Shown here in pieces: positions 5,621 to 13,721 of a DNA stretch of 15,305 nt. Within the stretch, counting starts at the first letter, position 1. Every line of letters starts with the position of its first letter. The stretch is from the NCBI GenBank assembly GCA_030673425.1, contig DAOVJB010000011.1, positions 1 to 15,305 of the forward strand, written 5' to 3'. The notes beneath the pieces were generated by a model. That model made no database searches, was not told the origin of the DNA, and saw nothing but the letters and a program-made list of their open reading frames with translations. The stretch comes from Elusimicrobiota bacterium. Lineage in GTDB: Bacteria > CAYTYR01 > UBA6262 > DAOVJB01. The translations under genes and the position numbers were made by a program.

Positions 5621-7744
5621 ATGGAGCGCAAAAAAAAGCTTTCTGTAGATAAAAAGAAAAAGATTGAATTTTTCAGACCAATTTTTCCTGAGTGGCTCTT
5701 ACTTATTCTTTTTACCTTTTGGGTATGGCAGGTAATAAGACATTACTTTTCTAATTTTCCGCTGGATTTGGACTCTTTAGTAACTAAAATATCAAGTGTT
5801 TTTTCAGCGATACAATTTTCTAAAAACACCCTTCTTTTATGGGGGCAGTATATAGTTACCTTAACGATTTTCTGTTGGTTGTTATTTTTAGCCTTTGGTT
5901 TAGGAAGAAAAATATTAAGATGGTTAAAAATTGATTTTATTTCTTTTATAGAAGAAATATGTTTCTGTTTGGGTATAGGATGGGGAATATTAGCATATTT
6001 AGGATTGTTGTTTGGAATTTTGGGTTTATTGAAAGCATGGCTTTTTGTTATATTATTTTCATTAATAAGTATTCCTGCAATATTTGAGTTAAAAGATTTT
6101 ATTCTTTGTGTCCGTAATAGGAGACAAGATAAATTAAAATTTTCTGTTTCTAAATTCGGAGTAGTCAATTTTGCTTTTATTCTAATTCTCGGAATTAGTC
6201 TGGTAATTAATTTCATAAATGCTTTCTTTCCGGAAGTATTTTATGATTCTTTGGTTTATCATTTAGGGGCCCCGAGTTTTTTTATTCAGGAGGGAAGGAT
6301 AACCAATGTTCCTTTCGAGGTTCATTCCAATCTTCCTTCTAATATGGCTATGCTTTATACTTTTTCTCTTTTATTAAAAGATGAAATTTTAGCAAAATTA
6401 ATTCATTTTTCATTTGGACTATTGACTGTTCTGGGGATTATTGCTTTTTGCCGTAGATTTTTTAGTGTTAAGATTGGTATTATCAGTGCAGTAATTTTTT
6501 ATACAGTTCCGATGGTAGCAATGAATAGCTGGACAGCAGCGGTAGATGTAGGCCTGACTTTTTTTGAATTTCTGGCTTTATATGCTCTAATCGTTTGGAT
6601 AAACCCGCAAGATGAATTTACACAAAAAGGTACTATTGCCCCCTGGTTAATTTTATCAGCAATTTTGTGTGGAGTAGCTATAGGGACTAAGTACACGGCT
6701 ATATTCTGCTTCATGATGCTTAGTGTTTTAATAGTGATTCAGATATATTATAAAAGAAAACAACAAATTAAAGCTGATCTAAAACCTATACTTGTTTTTA
6801 CAGGTATTAGCATTTTGGTATTTTTACCATGGGTATTAAAAAATTTATATTTTACAGGAGATCCCGTTTATCCTTATTTAGCGAGTCTGTCATCTGAGGG
6901 AGCTCATCTCAGGAAATTTTTGACAGCAGCTCGGGAATATTTTGCAAGTTTTAAGGATTATTTAATACATCCATGGTCATTAACTATGCAGGGGAACACA
7001 AACGCTTCTTTTATCGGGCCTGTTTTTCTTGTTTTTGCTCCGTTACTATTTTTATTTAAGAATAAGGATAAAATAACAAAGATTTTATTAATCTATTTGG
7101 TAGGGTTCTGGTTTCTCTGGAGCCTTTCTACAAAGATGTTGCGGTTTTTTATGCCGGGGTTGGCTGTTTTCAGTATTCTTATTGTGGTTTGTATTTTTAA
7201 TGCTGATTTTAATAAAATTTTCAAAACAGCTACTTTATCAATCGTGGGTTTTTTATGCATGGTGAATCTATACTGGTCATCTTCTATACTTTATAATCAA
7301 GATGGTTGGAAGGTTGTTGCCGGTAACTTAACAAAAGAAAGCTATTTGTCTCGTCCTCACATTGGATATCCTGCCCCTTATTTTAAGGTTGCTGATTATA
7401 TTAACAAAAATTTACCTTCTGATACAAGGGTTTTATTAATCGGTGAGTGTCGTGGGTACTATGTAGAGAGAAAATTCCTGGCAAGTTCCGTTTATGACAA
7501 AAATCCAGTAGTTGAGTGGGTGAAGGATTCTCCTGATGCCGAGAGTATACTCTTAAGGATGCAAAAAGAAAATATAACCCATATTTTATTTAATGGACCT
7601 GAAGCCAATAGGCTTGACAAAGGGTATAAAATTTTTTACTGGAATGAAAAACAATTCGGAATATTTAAGGAATTCTGGGAAAAGTATCTCAGACAAATTT
7701 ATACTCACAATGGCGTATATCTGTATGAAATCGCCATAAAATGA
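5621..7744 (+). CDS. Multi-span GT-C type glycosyltransferase (GT39/ArnT-like)
   Basis: The 707-residue protein has a short basic N-terminus, then a dozen or so hydrophobic helices up to about residue 555, then a soluble C-terminal domain of about 150 residues. The extracytoplasmic loop after the helix at 183-202 carries the acidic motif EVFYDSLVYHLGAPSF with D209, where GT-C enzymes place the catalytic acid. Later features such as KYTAIF and FLPWVLKNLYFTGDPVYPY are also common in this class. GT-C enzymes take a sugar from a polyprenyl phosphate and attach it to protein, lipid or glycan outside the cytoplasmic membrane. The GT2 enzyme two genes upstream could make that donor. It starts 51 bases after the radical SAM gene with only a weak ribosome site. 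The acceptor is unknown; O-mannosylation-type or lipid A/cell-wall decoration are both possible. Confidence 0.85.
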   Translation: MERKKKLSVDKKKKIEFFRPIFPEWLLLILFTFWVWQVIRHYFSNFPLDLDSLVTKISSVFSAIQFSKNTLLLWGQYIVTLTIFCWLLFLAFGLGRKILRWLKIDFISFIEEICFCLGIGWGILAYLGLLFGILGLLKAWLFVILFSLISIPAIFELKDFILCVRNRRQDKLKFSVSKFGVVNFAFILILGISLVINFINAFFPEVFYDSLVYHLGAPSFFIQEGRITNVPFEVHSNLPSNMAMLYTFSLLLKDEILAKLIHFSFGLLTVLGIIAFCRRFFSVKIGIISAVIFYTVPMVAMNSWTAAVDVGLTFFEFLALYALIVWINPQDEFTQKGTIAPWLILSAILCGVAIGTKYTAIFCFMMLSVLIVIQIYYKRKQQIKADLKPILVFTGISILVFLPWVLKNLYFTGDPVYPYLASLSSEGAHLRKFLTAAREYFASFKDYLIHPWSLTMQGNTNASFIGPVFLVFAPLLFLFKNKDKITKILLIYLVGFWFLWSLSTKMLRFFMPGLAVFSILIVVCIFNADFNKIFKTATLSIVGFLCMVNLYWSSSILYNQDGWKVVAGNLTKESYLSRPHIGYPAPYFKVADYINKNLPSDTRVLLIGECRGYYVERKFLASSVYDKNPVVEWVKDSPDAESILLRMQKENITHILFNGPEANRLDKGYKIFYWNEKQFGIFKEFWEKYLRQIYTHNGVYLYEIAIK

Positions 7745-7763
7745 ATAAGAGGGTTAAGTATAA

Positions 7764-9899
7764 ATGACTAATGGTAAATCTAATGATTCAGAAAAAAGTA
7801 AAGCTCCAAGCTTATTATTAATAATCTTGTTGGAAGAGCTAATTTTATTATTAAACGCTGCCTTAAAAACATTCCGGTTGTATTCAAGAAAACACCCCTC
7901 TTTTTTAGAATCTCTTTCAAAGCTTAAACCAAAATTTGACGATTTGTTTGAGGCCGAGGATGTTATAGAAATGGTAGTAAAAAAGGATAAGTTATTATTT
8001 AGAGATGAAATAGTCGGTCAAGATAATACTACTATTAAAGTATTTACCGATTTATTATATTATCTGGGCATACAGAGTGTGTTTTTTCGAAAAGGGCTGA
8101 GCGAAGAAGACATTAGTAACTTCTTAGAGATTATTGTAAAGAATCCTGATGAAGTAATGAGTATTGGTGGTGTCAATGTATTGTTTAATGAGAAAAAAAG
8201 CTCCTTTATAGAAATTAAAGAAAGAGAAAAATTGGATATTATAAAAGAGGAAGATTTAGTTAGTAAGGAAGAAATCCCTGAAGCTGCCGAGTTATCCGAG
8301 GAAGATGCCTTAAAAGAATATTTCCAACGACAAGAAGCTCAATCAACGAAGGTTTTAGATAAAGTTTTTTATATACTTACCGAAAGTCCTAGTAAATTTG
8401 CTAAGTTTTTGATTGAATTAAATAAAAGTTCTCCGGACAAACTTGTTACTCTTCTTAACGTGATAGAAAAAACGGCTCAGAATATCAACCAAAAATATTC
8501 TGATGAAAGGCGACACTACTATAAAAAGTTAACGGACGCCATTAATTTTTTGCCTGATGAAATCAAAATCCCTTTAGTAACCGAGAAATTACTTTCGCGG
8601 ATTGATACTGATTCTTCAAATACAGGTGCTAGCATTATTAGACAGTTTAGCACATCTGATTTAGTAGGTATTTTCTATGGTAAAATTACAAAGGAGAACA
8701 TCCCTTTAACACAAATTAAAAATGTGTTAAATGAAGTACCTTCTTTAGGAGAAGACAAAAAAGCTGAAATTATATCGGGTCTCAAGGCAAGACAGACTGA
8801 ACCTCAGCAGGCAATAGATTCCATGTCTATCATCACTGAAAGAGGGACAGAAGAACTTGATGCTCTTTCTTTGGCTGATTTAGAGAGTAAAATCCCAGAG
8901 TTAAGTACATATACTAAAGAAGAAATTGAAAAAATAGAGACTTTAACCAAAATTTGCAGTAAAGATGACGTGATGTCTTCTACCACTAATATATTATTGG
9001 AAGTATTACCTACAATATCTGAAATTAATATTTATCTAAGATTTATTGATATGTTGCAGGATTTTTTAGAGATATATCTATCGAAAGATAAATTTATTTC
9101 TGCTTTAAGGATATTGAAAATTTTTAAGGAAGAGTTAAATAAACGCGAGCAACAAAACTTAGAATATATAGAGAAGTTAGAGACAGCGATTAAAGAAGCA
9201 GCGGGTGAAAGCAAGATTTATAATCTAATATTGACTCTTGAGGATTTAGATAAAGATTCTAAAGAGTTTGAAATAATTAATTCTTATTTGGAATTATTAA
9301 GTGAAGATGCGATTAATATTTTGCTTGTAATATTAGGGAAGGAAGAAAGAAGGATTATTCGCAAGTTAATAGTCCAGGTCCTTATAGATATCGGCCAAAA
9401 ACATATAGAGGTTTTTGCACATAGACTTAGTGATGAAAGATGGTATCTGGTTAGGAATATCGTATCTATCTTTGGAGAAATTAGGGATGAAAAAGCGATC
9501 GATTATATGAAACCTATACTACATCATCGGGATCCACGAGTTCGTAGTGAGACTATTCGTTCATTAGGATTGATAGGTGGGGAAAAATCAGCAAAACTTC
9601 TCATAATTGCTCTCAAAGATAAAAATAAAGAGTTAAGGCAGAAGGTCATAAGATGGTTAGGGGAAATGGGGGAATCGGTAGCTATCCCATATTTTGCTAA
9701 AATTTTGCGAAAAGTAGATATCTTGAGTCGTATGTATAATATAAAAGAAGAAGCTATTAAATCTTTAGAAAAAATTAATTCTCCTGAAGTAATCCCAATC
9801 CTGGAGGAACTATCACAAAAAAAATGGTTTCAGTTTAGCGCCAAGAGTAAAAATCTGCGCAGTTTAGCGGGAGAAATACTAAAAAAAATTAAGGGATAG
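7764..9899 (+). CDS. Large HEAT-repeat protein with N-terminal module shared with HD-GYP protein
   Basis: The 711-residue protein is soluble, without a signal peptide. Residues about 20-153 form a module also found in the next gene: matching blocks are LYSRKHPSFLESLSKL (39-54), LGIQSVFFRKGLSEEDISNF (101-120) and IGGVNVLFNE (134-143). An acidic linker (155-190) follows, then a long helical middle. Residues about 512-711 are HEAT/PBS-lyase-type repeats, clearest around HHRDPRVRSETIRSLGLIGG (587-606) and KDKNKELRQKVIRWLGEMGE (618-637). Such solenoids are protein-binding scaffolds; no enzymatic motif is visible. The HD-GYP gene begins 6 bases after its stop. I infer it is a structural or regulatory partner of the HD-GYP protein. 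The ribosome site AGAGGG (7748-7753) lies 10 bases before the ATG. Confidence 0.85.
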   Translation: MTNGKSNDSEKSKAPSLLLIILLEELILLLNAALKTFRLYSRKHPSFLESLSKLKPKFDDLFEAEDVIEMVVKKDKLLFRDEIVGQDNTTIKVFTDLLYYLGIQSVFFRKGLSEEDISNFLEIIVKNPDEVMSIGGVNVLFNEKKSSFIEIKEREKLDIIKEEDLVSKEEIPEAAELSEEDALKEYFQRQEAQSTKVLDKVFYILTESPSKFAKFLIELNKSSPDKLVTLLNVIEKTAQNINQKYSDERRHYYKKLTDAINFLPDEIKIPLVTEKLLSRIDTDSSNTGASIIRQFSTSDLVGIFYGKITKENIPLTQIKNVLNEVPSLGEDKKAEIISGLKARQTEPQQAIDSMSIITERGTEELDALSLADLESKIPELSTYTKEEIEKIETLTKICSKDDVMSSTTNILLEVLPTISEINIYLRFIDMLQDFLEIYLSKDKFISALRILKIFKEELNKREQQNLEYIEKLETAIKEAAGESKIYNLILTLEDLDKDSKEFEIINSYLELLSEDAINILLVILGKEERRIIRKLIVQVLIDIGQKHIEVFAHRLSDERWYLVRNIVSIFGEIRDEKAIDYMKPILHHRDPRVRSETIRSLGLIGGEKSAKLLIIALKDKNKELRQKVIRWLGEMGESVAIPYFAKILRKVDILSRMYNIKEEAIKSLEKINSPEVIPILEELSQKKWFQFSAKSKNLRSLAGEILKKIKG

Positions 9900-9905
9900 G
9901 TTATT

Positions 9906-11351
9906 ATGGATAAATCTTTTTTTATGAAACAAAACCTTAGGGAGAAAGCAAGAAAGTTTATATTTCAATTTGTTACTGTATTAAAAAGCAAGCGGCTGTA
10001 TCCTAAGAATTATCCGCCTCTTTTAGAGTCAATTAGTGTATTATATGAGATTTTATTAGAATTAATTGGTCAAGAGCCAGAAATTACATTTAACATAATC
10101 GGCGAAGAGATAATTTTTGTTAATATGCCTCTAATTCCTTTAGTTAAAGATGAAGTTTTATACCGTAATTTCATAGATGAGTTGAGAGAAAAGAATATTA
10201 CAGGTATATGTTTTCTTAGAGGATTAAAAGAAGAAGAATTAAAAATTTTTATTTCCTTAATGACAACAGACGTAAAAGTCCTATTTGAAAAAGGCGGTTT
10301 GACCCAGATATTGGGCGAAGAGAATGTTATGCATATCACCGTTCATAGGGTCATAGTAGCTGCTGCTGCGGAACAAAAGAAGAAGTTGCTCGGTGAACTT
10401 TTTTCTCATGAGAAAAGAGAAAAAGGAAGAAAAATTTTCTTTGAAGGCATTGAGACAATCAGTAAAGTCATGCAGGATGCAAAATCAGGGGAGAAGATTA
10501 ATGTTAAAGGTCTACAGAAGATTGTCCACTTAATGATTGATAATATCTTTCTAGATAAAGCGGTTTTACAAGGATTAACTACCATTAAGAATTATGATAC
10601 CTATACTTATAACCATTCTGTAAATGTAGCTATTTTTTGCCTTGCCTTGGGATCTGAATTATCCTTAAATAGAGCACAATTAAGCAGTTTAGGTATAGCG
10701 GCGATTTTGCATGATGTAGGGAAGGTGAAGATTCCCACAAGGATTACCCAAAAACCAGGTTTATTAACAGAAGAAGAATGGAAAATTGTTAGAAATCATC
10801 CATTTGAAAGTGTAAAGATATTAAGTGATATCGGTGGCATAGATGACCTGGCTATGGTAGTTGCTTTTGAGCATCATATGGGTTATGATTTAAGCGGTTA
10901 TCCAAAGGTCGAAGCTCCCAGAGATCTGCATATATTTTCCAGAATAGTCTGTATTGCTGATTTCTATGATGCAACCACTACCTTCAGAATTTACCATAAA
11001 CCTATTTTACCTGATAAGGCAGTAAGTCTGATTATAAAAAAAAGCGGTTCTTATTTTGATCCTCTTTTTGTAAAAGTTTTTATTAATATGATAGGGGTTT
11101 TCCCTATAGGGACACTTGTACGGTTGAATACAGGAGAGATAGCAGTAGTATATCGCGGTAACAAAAATGATCTCCTCCGGCCTAAGGTAATTGTTGTTGA
11201 ACCAGGAGACCATAATCCCGTAGAAACCCTGGATGTTTCCAAGATGATAGATTTAACAGAAATAGATGAACAGACAAGAACTTTTAAGAGAACTATTGTT
11301 GAGACCCTTGATCCTCTTAGATATAATGTTGATGTAACAAAATATTTTTAA
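9906..11351 (+). CDS. HD-GYP domain protein, probable c-di-GMP phosphodiesterase
   Basis: In this 481-residue protein the N-terminal module (about 10-150) resembles that of the HEAT protein upstream: LYPKNYPPLLESISVL (31-46), ITGICFLRGLKEEELKIF (98-115), KGGLTQILGEE (129-139). The HD-GYP domain spans about 205-400 with expected metal ligands visible: H237 (NHSVNVA), H269-D270 (ILHDVGK), H298 (NHPFES), H323-H324 and D352 (IADFYDA). The motif usually written HHExxDGxGYP reads HHMGYDLSGYP (323-333): the GYP is intact, but E and the first G are replaced. HD-GYP enzymes hydrolyse c-di-GMP to pGpG or GMP in the cytoplasm. All catalytic ligands being present, I expect activity. A C-terminal part (about 400-481) includes a small beta domain (GTLVRLNTGEIAVVYR). 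AAGGGA (9891-9896) next to the previous stop supports the ATG at 9906; a second ATG at 9924 is possible. Confidence 0.93.
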   Translation: MDKSFFMKQNLREKARKFIFQFVTVLKSKRLYPKNYPPLLESISVLYEILLELIGQEPEITFNIIGEEIIFVNMPLIPLVKDEVLYRNFIDELREKNITGICFLRGLKEEELKIFISLMTTDVKVLFEKGGLTQILGEENVMHITVHRVIVAAAAEQKKKLLGELFSHEKREKGRKIFFEGIETISKVMQDAKSGEKINVKGLQKIVHLMIDNIFLDKAVLQGLTTIKNYDTYTYNHSVNVAIFCLALGSELSLNRAQLSSLGIAAILHDVGKVKIPTRITQKPGLLTEEEWKIVRNHPFESVKILSDIGGIDDLAMVVAFEHHMGYDLSGYPKVEAPRDLHIFSRIVCIADFYDATTTFRIYHKPILPDKAVSLIIKKSGSYFDPLFVKVFINMIGVFPIGTLVRLNTGEIAVVYRGNKNDLLRPKVIVVEPGDHNPVETLDVSKMIDLTEIDEQTRTFKRTIVETLDPLRYNVDVTKYF

Positions 11352-11370
11352 TTTAAAAAGGAGGAAGAAA

Positions 11371-12324
11371 ATGGGAAATAGAAAATGGCCAATTGTAGTA
11401 TTAGTTTTACTTTTTTTGGGCGTATGTTTACTATATGCACAGGAAGAGCCTGAAGTATCTCAGAAACAGGTAGAAGAAGTTCAGGTTCAAGAGGCGGAAG
11501 TTCAAGATGAGATAGAAGAGCCTGAAGCTGTTCAAGATGAGCAGGACGAAGGATCTCAAGTTCAGACGGAAGAAATAGAGGAAAAGGTAGAAGTGCCTCA
11601 AGAAGGTTTACCCGAGACAGAAGAAGATTTAATTGAAGAGGCGTATGTACAACCTGTGGTTGATTTACAAGGATTTATTGAAGATTTAACGAGTAAGAAG
11701 AAAAAAACCCGGCTCCAGGCGATTGAAACCTTAGCTGAAATAGGAAACAATGAAGCAGTATATGCTTTAACCAGTACTGTTCTAAATGACAAAAATGAGG
11801 CGGTTAGAATGGCTACAGTTAAAGCTTTGGGAAAAATCGGCAATATAGAGGCTACATCCAGCCTGGTTTTGGCATTAAAAGACAAAAAAAAGGATATCCG
11901 AATAGAAGTAATAAGCTTATTGGCAGCGATAGGTAGTGATTCCATAGTGCCTTCTTTGGTTGAATTATTAACAGATAAAGATATACGGATAAGAATTTCT
12001 GTAATAAATACTTTAGGTGCCATAGGAGGGAATTCTGTTATCGAGCCTCTAATAGAGCTACTACGTGATAAGAAGCCGGAAGTAAAGATAACGGCAATAA
12101 ACGTATTAGAAGCATTAGGGGATCCATCCTCTGTTCCCCACTTAATTGAGCTTTTAGAGGCAGAAAAAGAAGAAGAGGTTAAAATAATCCTGATTAAAAC
12201 CCTATCATCGATTTCAGATAGGAAAGCGATTCCTGTTCTTAACAGGATGGTGGTTTATGAGAGTAAAGAGATCCAGCAGGCTTCTCAGGATGCTATAATT
12301 AAAATAATAAATAATAATAAATAG
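11371..12324 (+). CDS. Exported HEAT-repeat protein with acidic Glu/Gln/Val linker
   Basis: The 317-residue protein begins with a signal peptide: basic MGNRK, a hydrophobic core (7-21), and a likely cut after LYA at residue 23. C19 is preceded by V, not G, A or S, so it does not fit a lipobox well. Residues 24-95 are a low-complexity acidic spacer rich in E, Q and V with repeated VQ and EVQ units. Residues about 103-315 hold around six HEAT/PBS-lyase-type repeats of 31-32 residues, each with an A-I/V-x-x-L-x-x-I-G core. The protein should be in the periplasm or anchored by its signal helix, offering a binding surface. Ribosome site AAGGAGG (11358-11364) is 6 bases before the ATG, the strongest in the group. 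It closes the block that starts at 600. No catalytic motif is seen and the partner is unknown. Confidence 0.87.
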   Translation: MGNRKWPIVVLVLLFLGVCLLYAQEEPEVSQKQVEEVQVQEAEVQDEIEEPEAVQDEQDEGSQVQTEEIEEKVEVPQEGLPETEEDLIEEAYVQPVVDLQGFIEDLTSKKKKTRLQAIETLAEIGNNEAVYALTSTVLNDKNEAVRMATVKALGKIGNIEATSSLVLALKDKKKDIRIEVISLLAAIGSDSIVPSLVELLTDKDIRIRISVINTLGAIGGNSVIEPLIELLRDKKPEVKITAINVLEALGDPSSVPHLIELLEAEKEEEVKIILIKTLSSISDRKAIPVLNRMVVYESKEIQQASQDAIIKIINNNK

Positions 12325-12339
12325 AAATCAATATTTATC

Positions 12340-12369
12340 TTGACAGATACTATTTTTTGATGATATATT
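12340..12369 (+). promoter_or_regulatory. Sigma-70-type promoter of the citrate-branch genes
   Basis: TTGACA (12340-12345) and TATATT (12364-12369) are separated by 18 bases, in the second-largest gap of the window (12325-12441). Start of transcription would be near 12376, giving a leader of about 66 bases. An alternative -10, TATGAT at 12372-12377, is too far from this -35. No T-box, riboswitch or terminator-antiterminator structure is evident in the leader; only a weak 3-6 bp hairpin around GGG...CCC. Confidence 0.65.
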
Positions 12370-12430
12370 ACTATGATATGTCAAATTTGGGTTAAATTCC
12401 CGGATAAATCAATTAATTAAAGTTTATAAG

Positions 12431-12436
12431 AGGAGG
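12431..12436 (+). promoter_or_regulatory. Ribosome binding site that sets a GTG start
   Basis: AGGAGG lies 5 bases before GTG at 12442-12444. No in-frame ATG lies nearby: the first in-frame ATG is deep inside the conserved catalytic domain. The GTG start is therefore well supported. Confidence 0.8.
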
Positions 12437-12441
12437 AAGCC

Positions 12442-13698
12442 GTGGGAAAGAAGAAAAATAAAATATATATTCTTGATGTAACTAATCGGGATGGCGTGCA
12501 GACATCAAGGATTTGTTTGTCAAAATTAGCTAAAACCATTATTAATCTATACTTGAATGAAATGGGGGTTTATCAAACTGAGTTTGGATTCCCGACTACT
12601 CACCATGAGTCTAATTATTTGAATGCAAACATTGAATTAGCCAAAATGGGAGTACTTTCTCCGATTATCCTGGAAGGCTGGTGCAGGGCGATTGTGCCTG
12701 ATATTGAATTAGCTACAAAATTAACAAAGGTTGAGCATCTTAATCTCTCAATTTCGACTTCTCAACAGATGCTAACGCATAAGTTCAAGGGAAGACTGGA
12801 TAAAAAAGGAGTTATTAATGAGATGACTAAAGCGGTGGATGAGGCGAGAAAAAGAGGTATTAAGACTATAGGGGTAAATGCAGAGGATGCTTCCAGGACA
12901 GATATGGATTATTTAATAAAATTCGCTTCAGCGGCTAAGGATCACGGAGCTGACAGAATAAGATATTGTGATACTTTAGGGTATGATGACCCTTTCGCAA
13001 TTTATGAGAGGATAAAAACATTAGTCCAGAAGGTGAAATTACCTGTAGAATTGCATTGCCATAATGATTTAGGTATGGCTGTTTCTAACTCGGTTGCCGG
13101 TGCAAAAGGAGCAATTGACGGGGGTGTTGATACGTATATAAATACAACAATAAATGGCATTGGTGAAAGAGCAGGGAATGCTGACCTGGTGGCTGTGGTT
13201 TTGGCTCTAAAAAAAGCAAGCGGCTTAAAAGATAACTATGGAACTCTTGTTCATAAGATAGACCTTAGAAAAACCTGGAAAATTTCCAAATATGCTTCTT
13301 ATGCTTTTGGCATTCCGATTCCGTTGAAACAGCCAGGGGTTGGGGCTAATGCTTTTGCTCACGAATCAGGTATTCATGCGGATGGGGCGTTAAAGGACAG
13401 AAGAAATTATGAATTATATGATTTTGAAGAATTAGGAAGAGGCGAGCCTGAAATAATTGAAACAGGCAGGATGATTACAACTGGAGAATACGGAGGGATT
13501 AAAGGCTTCAGAAATGTATATGGTAAATTGAAAGTAAAATTTGATACTGATAAAGAAACGGCTGAGGTTTTAGAATTAGCCCGTTATGCTAATATCCAGA
13601 CGCAGAAACCTTTAGTGACAGAAGAACTTATGTTTATTGCCAAATACCCAAAACAGGCGAGGAAAATTCTTACTGTATCACCTGTTTTGATTAGATAG
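12442..13698 (+). CDS. LeuA/NifV-family acyl-CoA condensing enzyme, probable Re-citrate synthase
   Basis: The 418-residue protein is a DRE-TIM metallolyase of the isopropylmalate/homocitrate synthase group. Metal and catalytic residues are visible: D12 and R16-D17 in LDVTNRDGVQ (11-20), the H205-x-H207 pair in ELHCHNDLGMA, and N246 in GERAGNAD. The subdomain motif AHESGIHADG (306-315) is present. It lacks the roughly 120-residue C-terminal leucine-binding domain of LeuA (about 510 residues). The first motif reads NRDGVQ instead of the usual (L/H)RDGEQ. The next gene is an isocitrate dehydrogenase and then malate dehydrogenase, not leuB/C/D. Condensation of oxaloacetate with acetyl-CoA to citrate (Re-type, as in Clostridium kluyveri and Syntrophus) therefore fits best; homocitrate or citramalate synthase are alternatives. 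The first is inference from context; family membership is firm. Confidence 0.85.
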   Translation: MGKKKNKIYILDVTNRDGVQTSRICLSKLAKTIINLYLNEMGVYQTEFGFPTTHHESNYLNANIELAKMGVLSPIILEGWCRAIVPDIELATKLTKVEHLNLSISTSQQMLTHKFKGRLDKKGVINEMTKAVDEARKRGIKTIGVNAEDASRTDMDYLIKFASAAKDHGADRIRYCDTLGYDDPFAIYERIKTLVQKVKLPVELHCHNDLGMAVSNSVAGAKGAIDGGVDTYINTTINGIGERAGNADLVAVVLALKKASGLKDNYGTLVHKIDLRKTWKISKYASYAFGIPIPLKQPGVGANAFAHESGIHADGALKDRRNYELYDFEELGRGEPEIIETGRMITTGEYGGIKGFRNVYGKLKVKFDTDKETAEVLELARYANIQTQKPLVTEELMFIAKYPKQARKILTVSPVLIR

Positions 13699-13721
13699 TT
13701 AGATTAGGGAGAAATGAATAA

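Noticed and set aside
12302-12322. AAT-type simple repeat at the end of the exported HEAT gene
   Set aside because: It encodes the Ile/Asn/Lys tail in frame and is short; no sign of a phase-variable or structural repeat.
12373-12420. Fifteen-codon leader ORF in the gap before the condensing enzyme
   Set aside because: It starts at or before the predicted transcription start, has no ribosome site and shows no run of regulatory codons such as leucine, so an attenuator peptide is unsupported.
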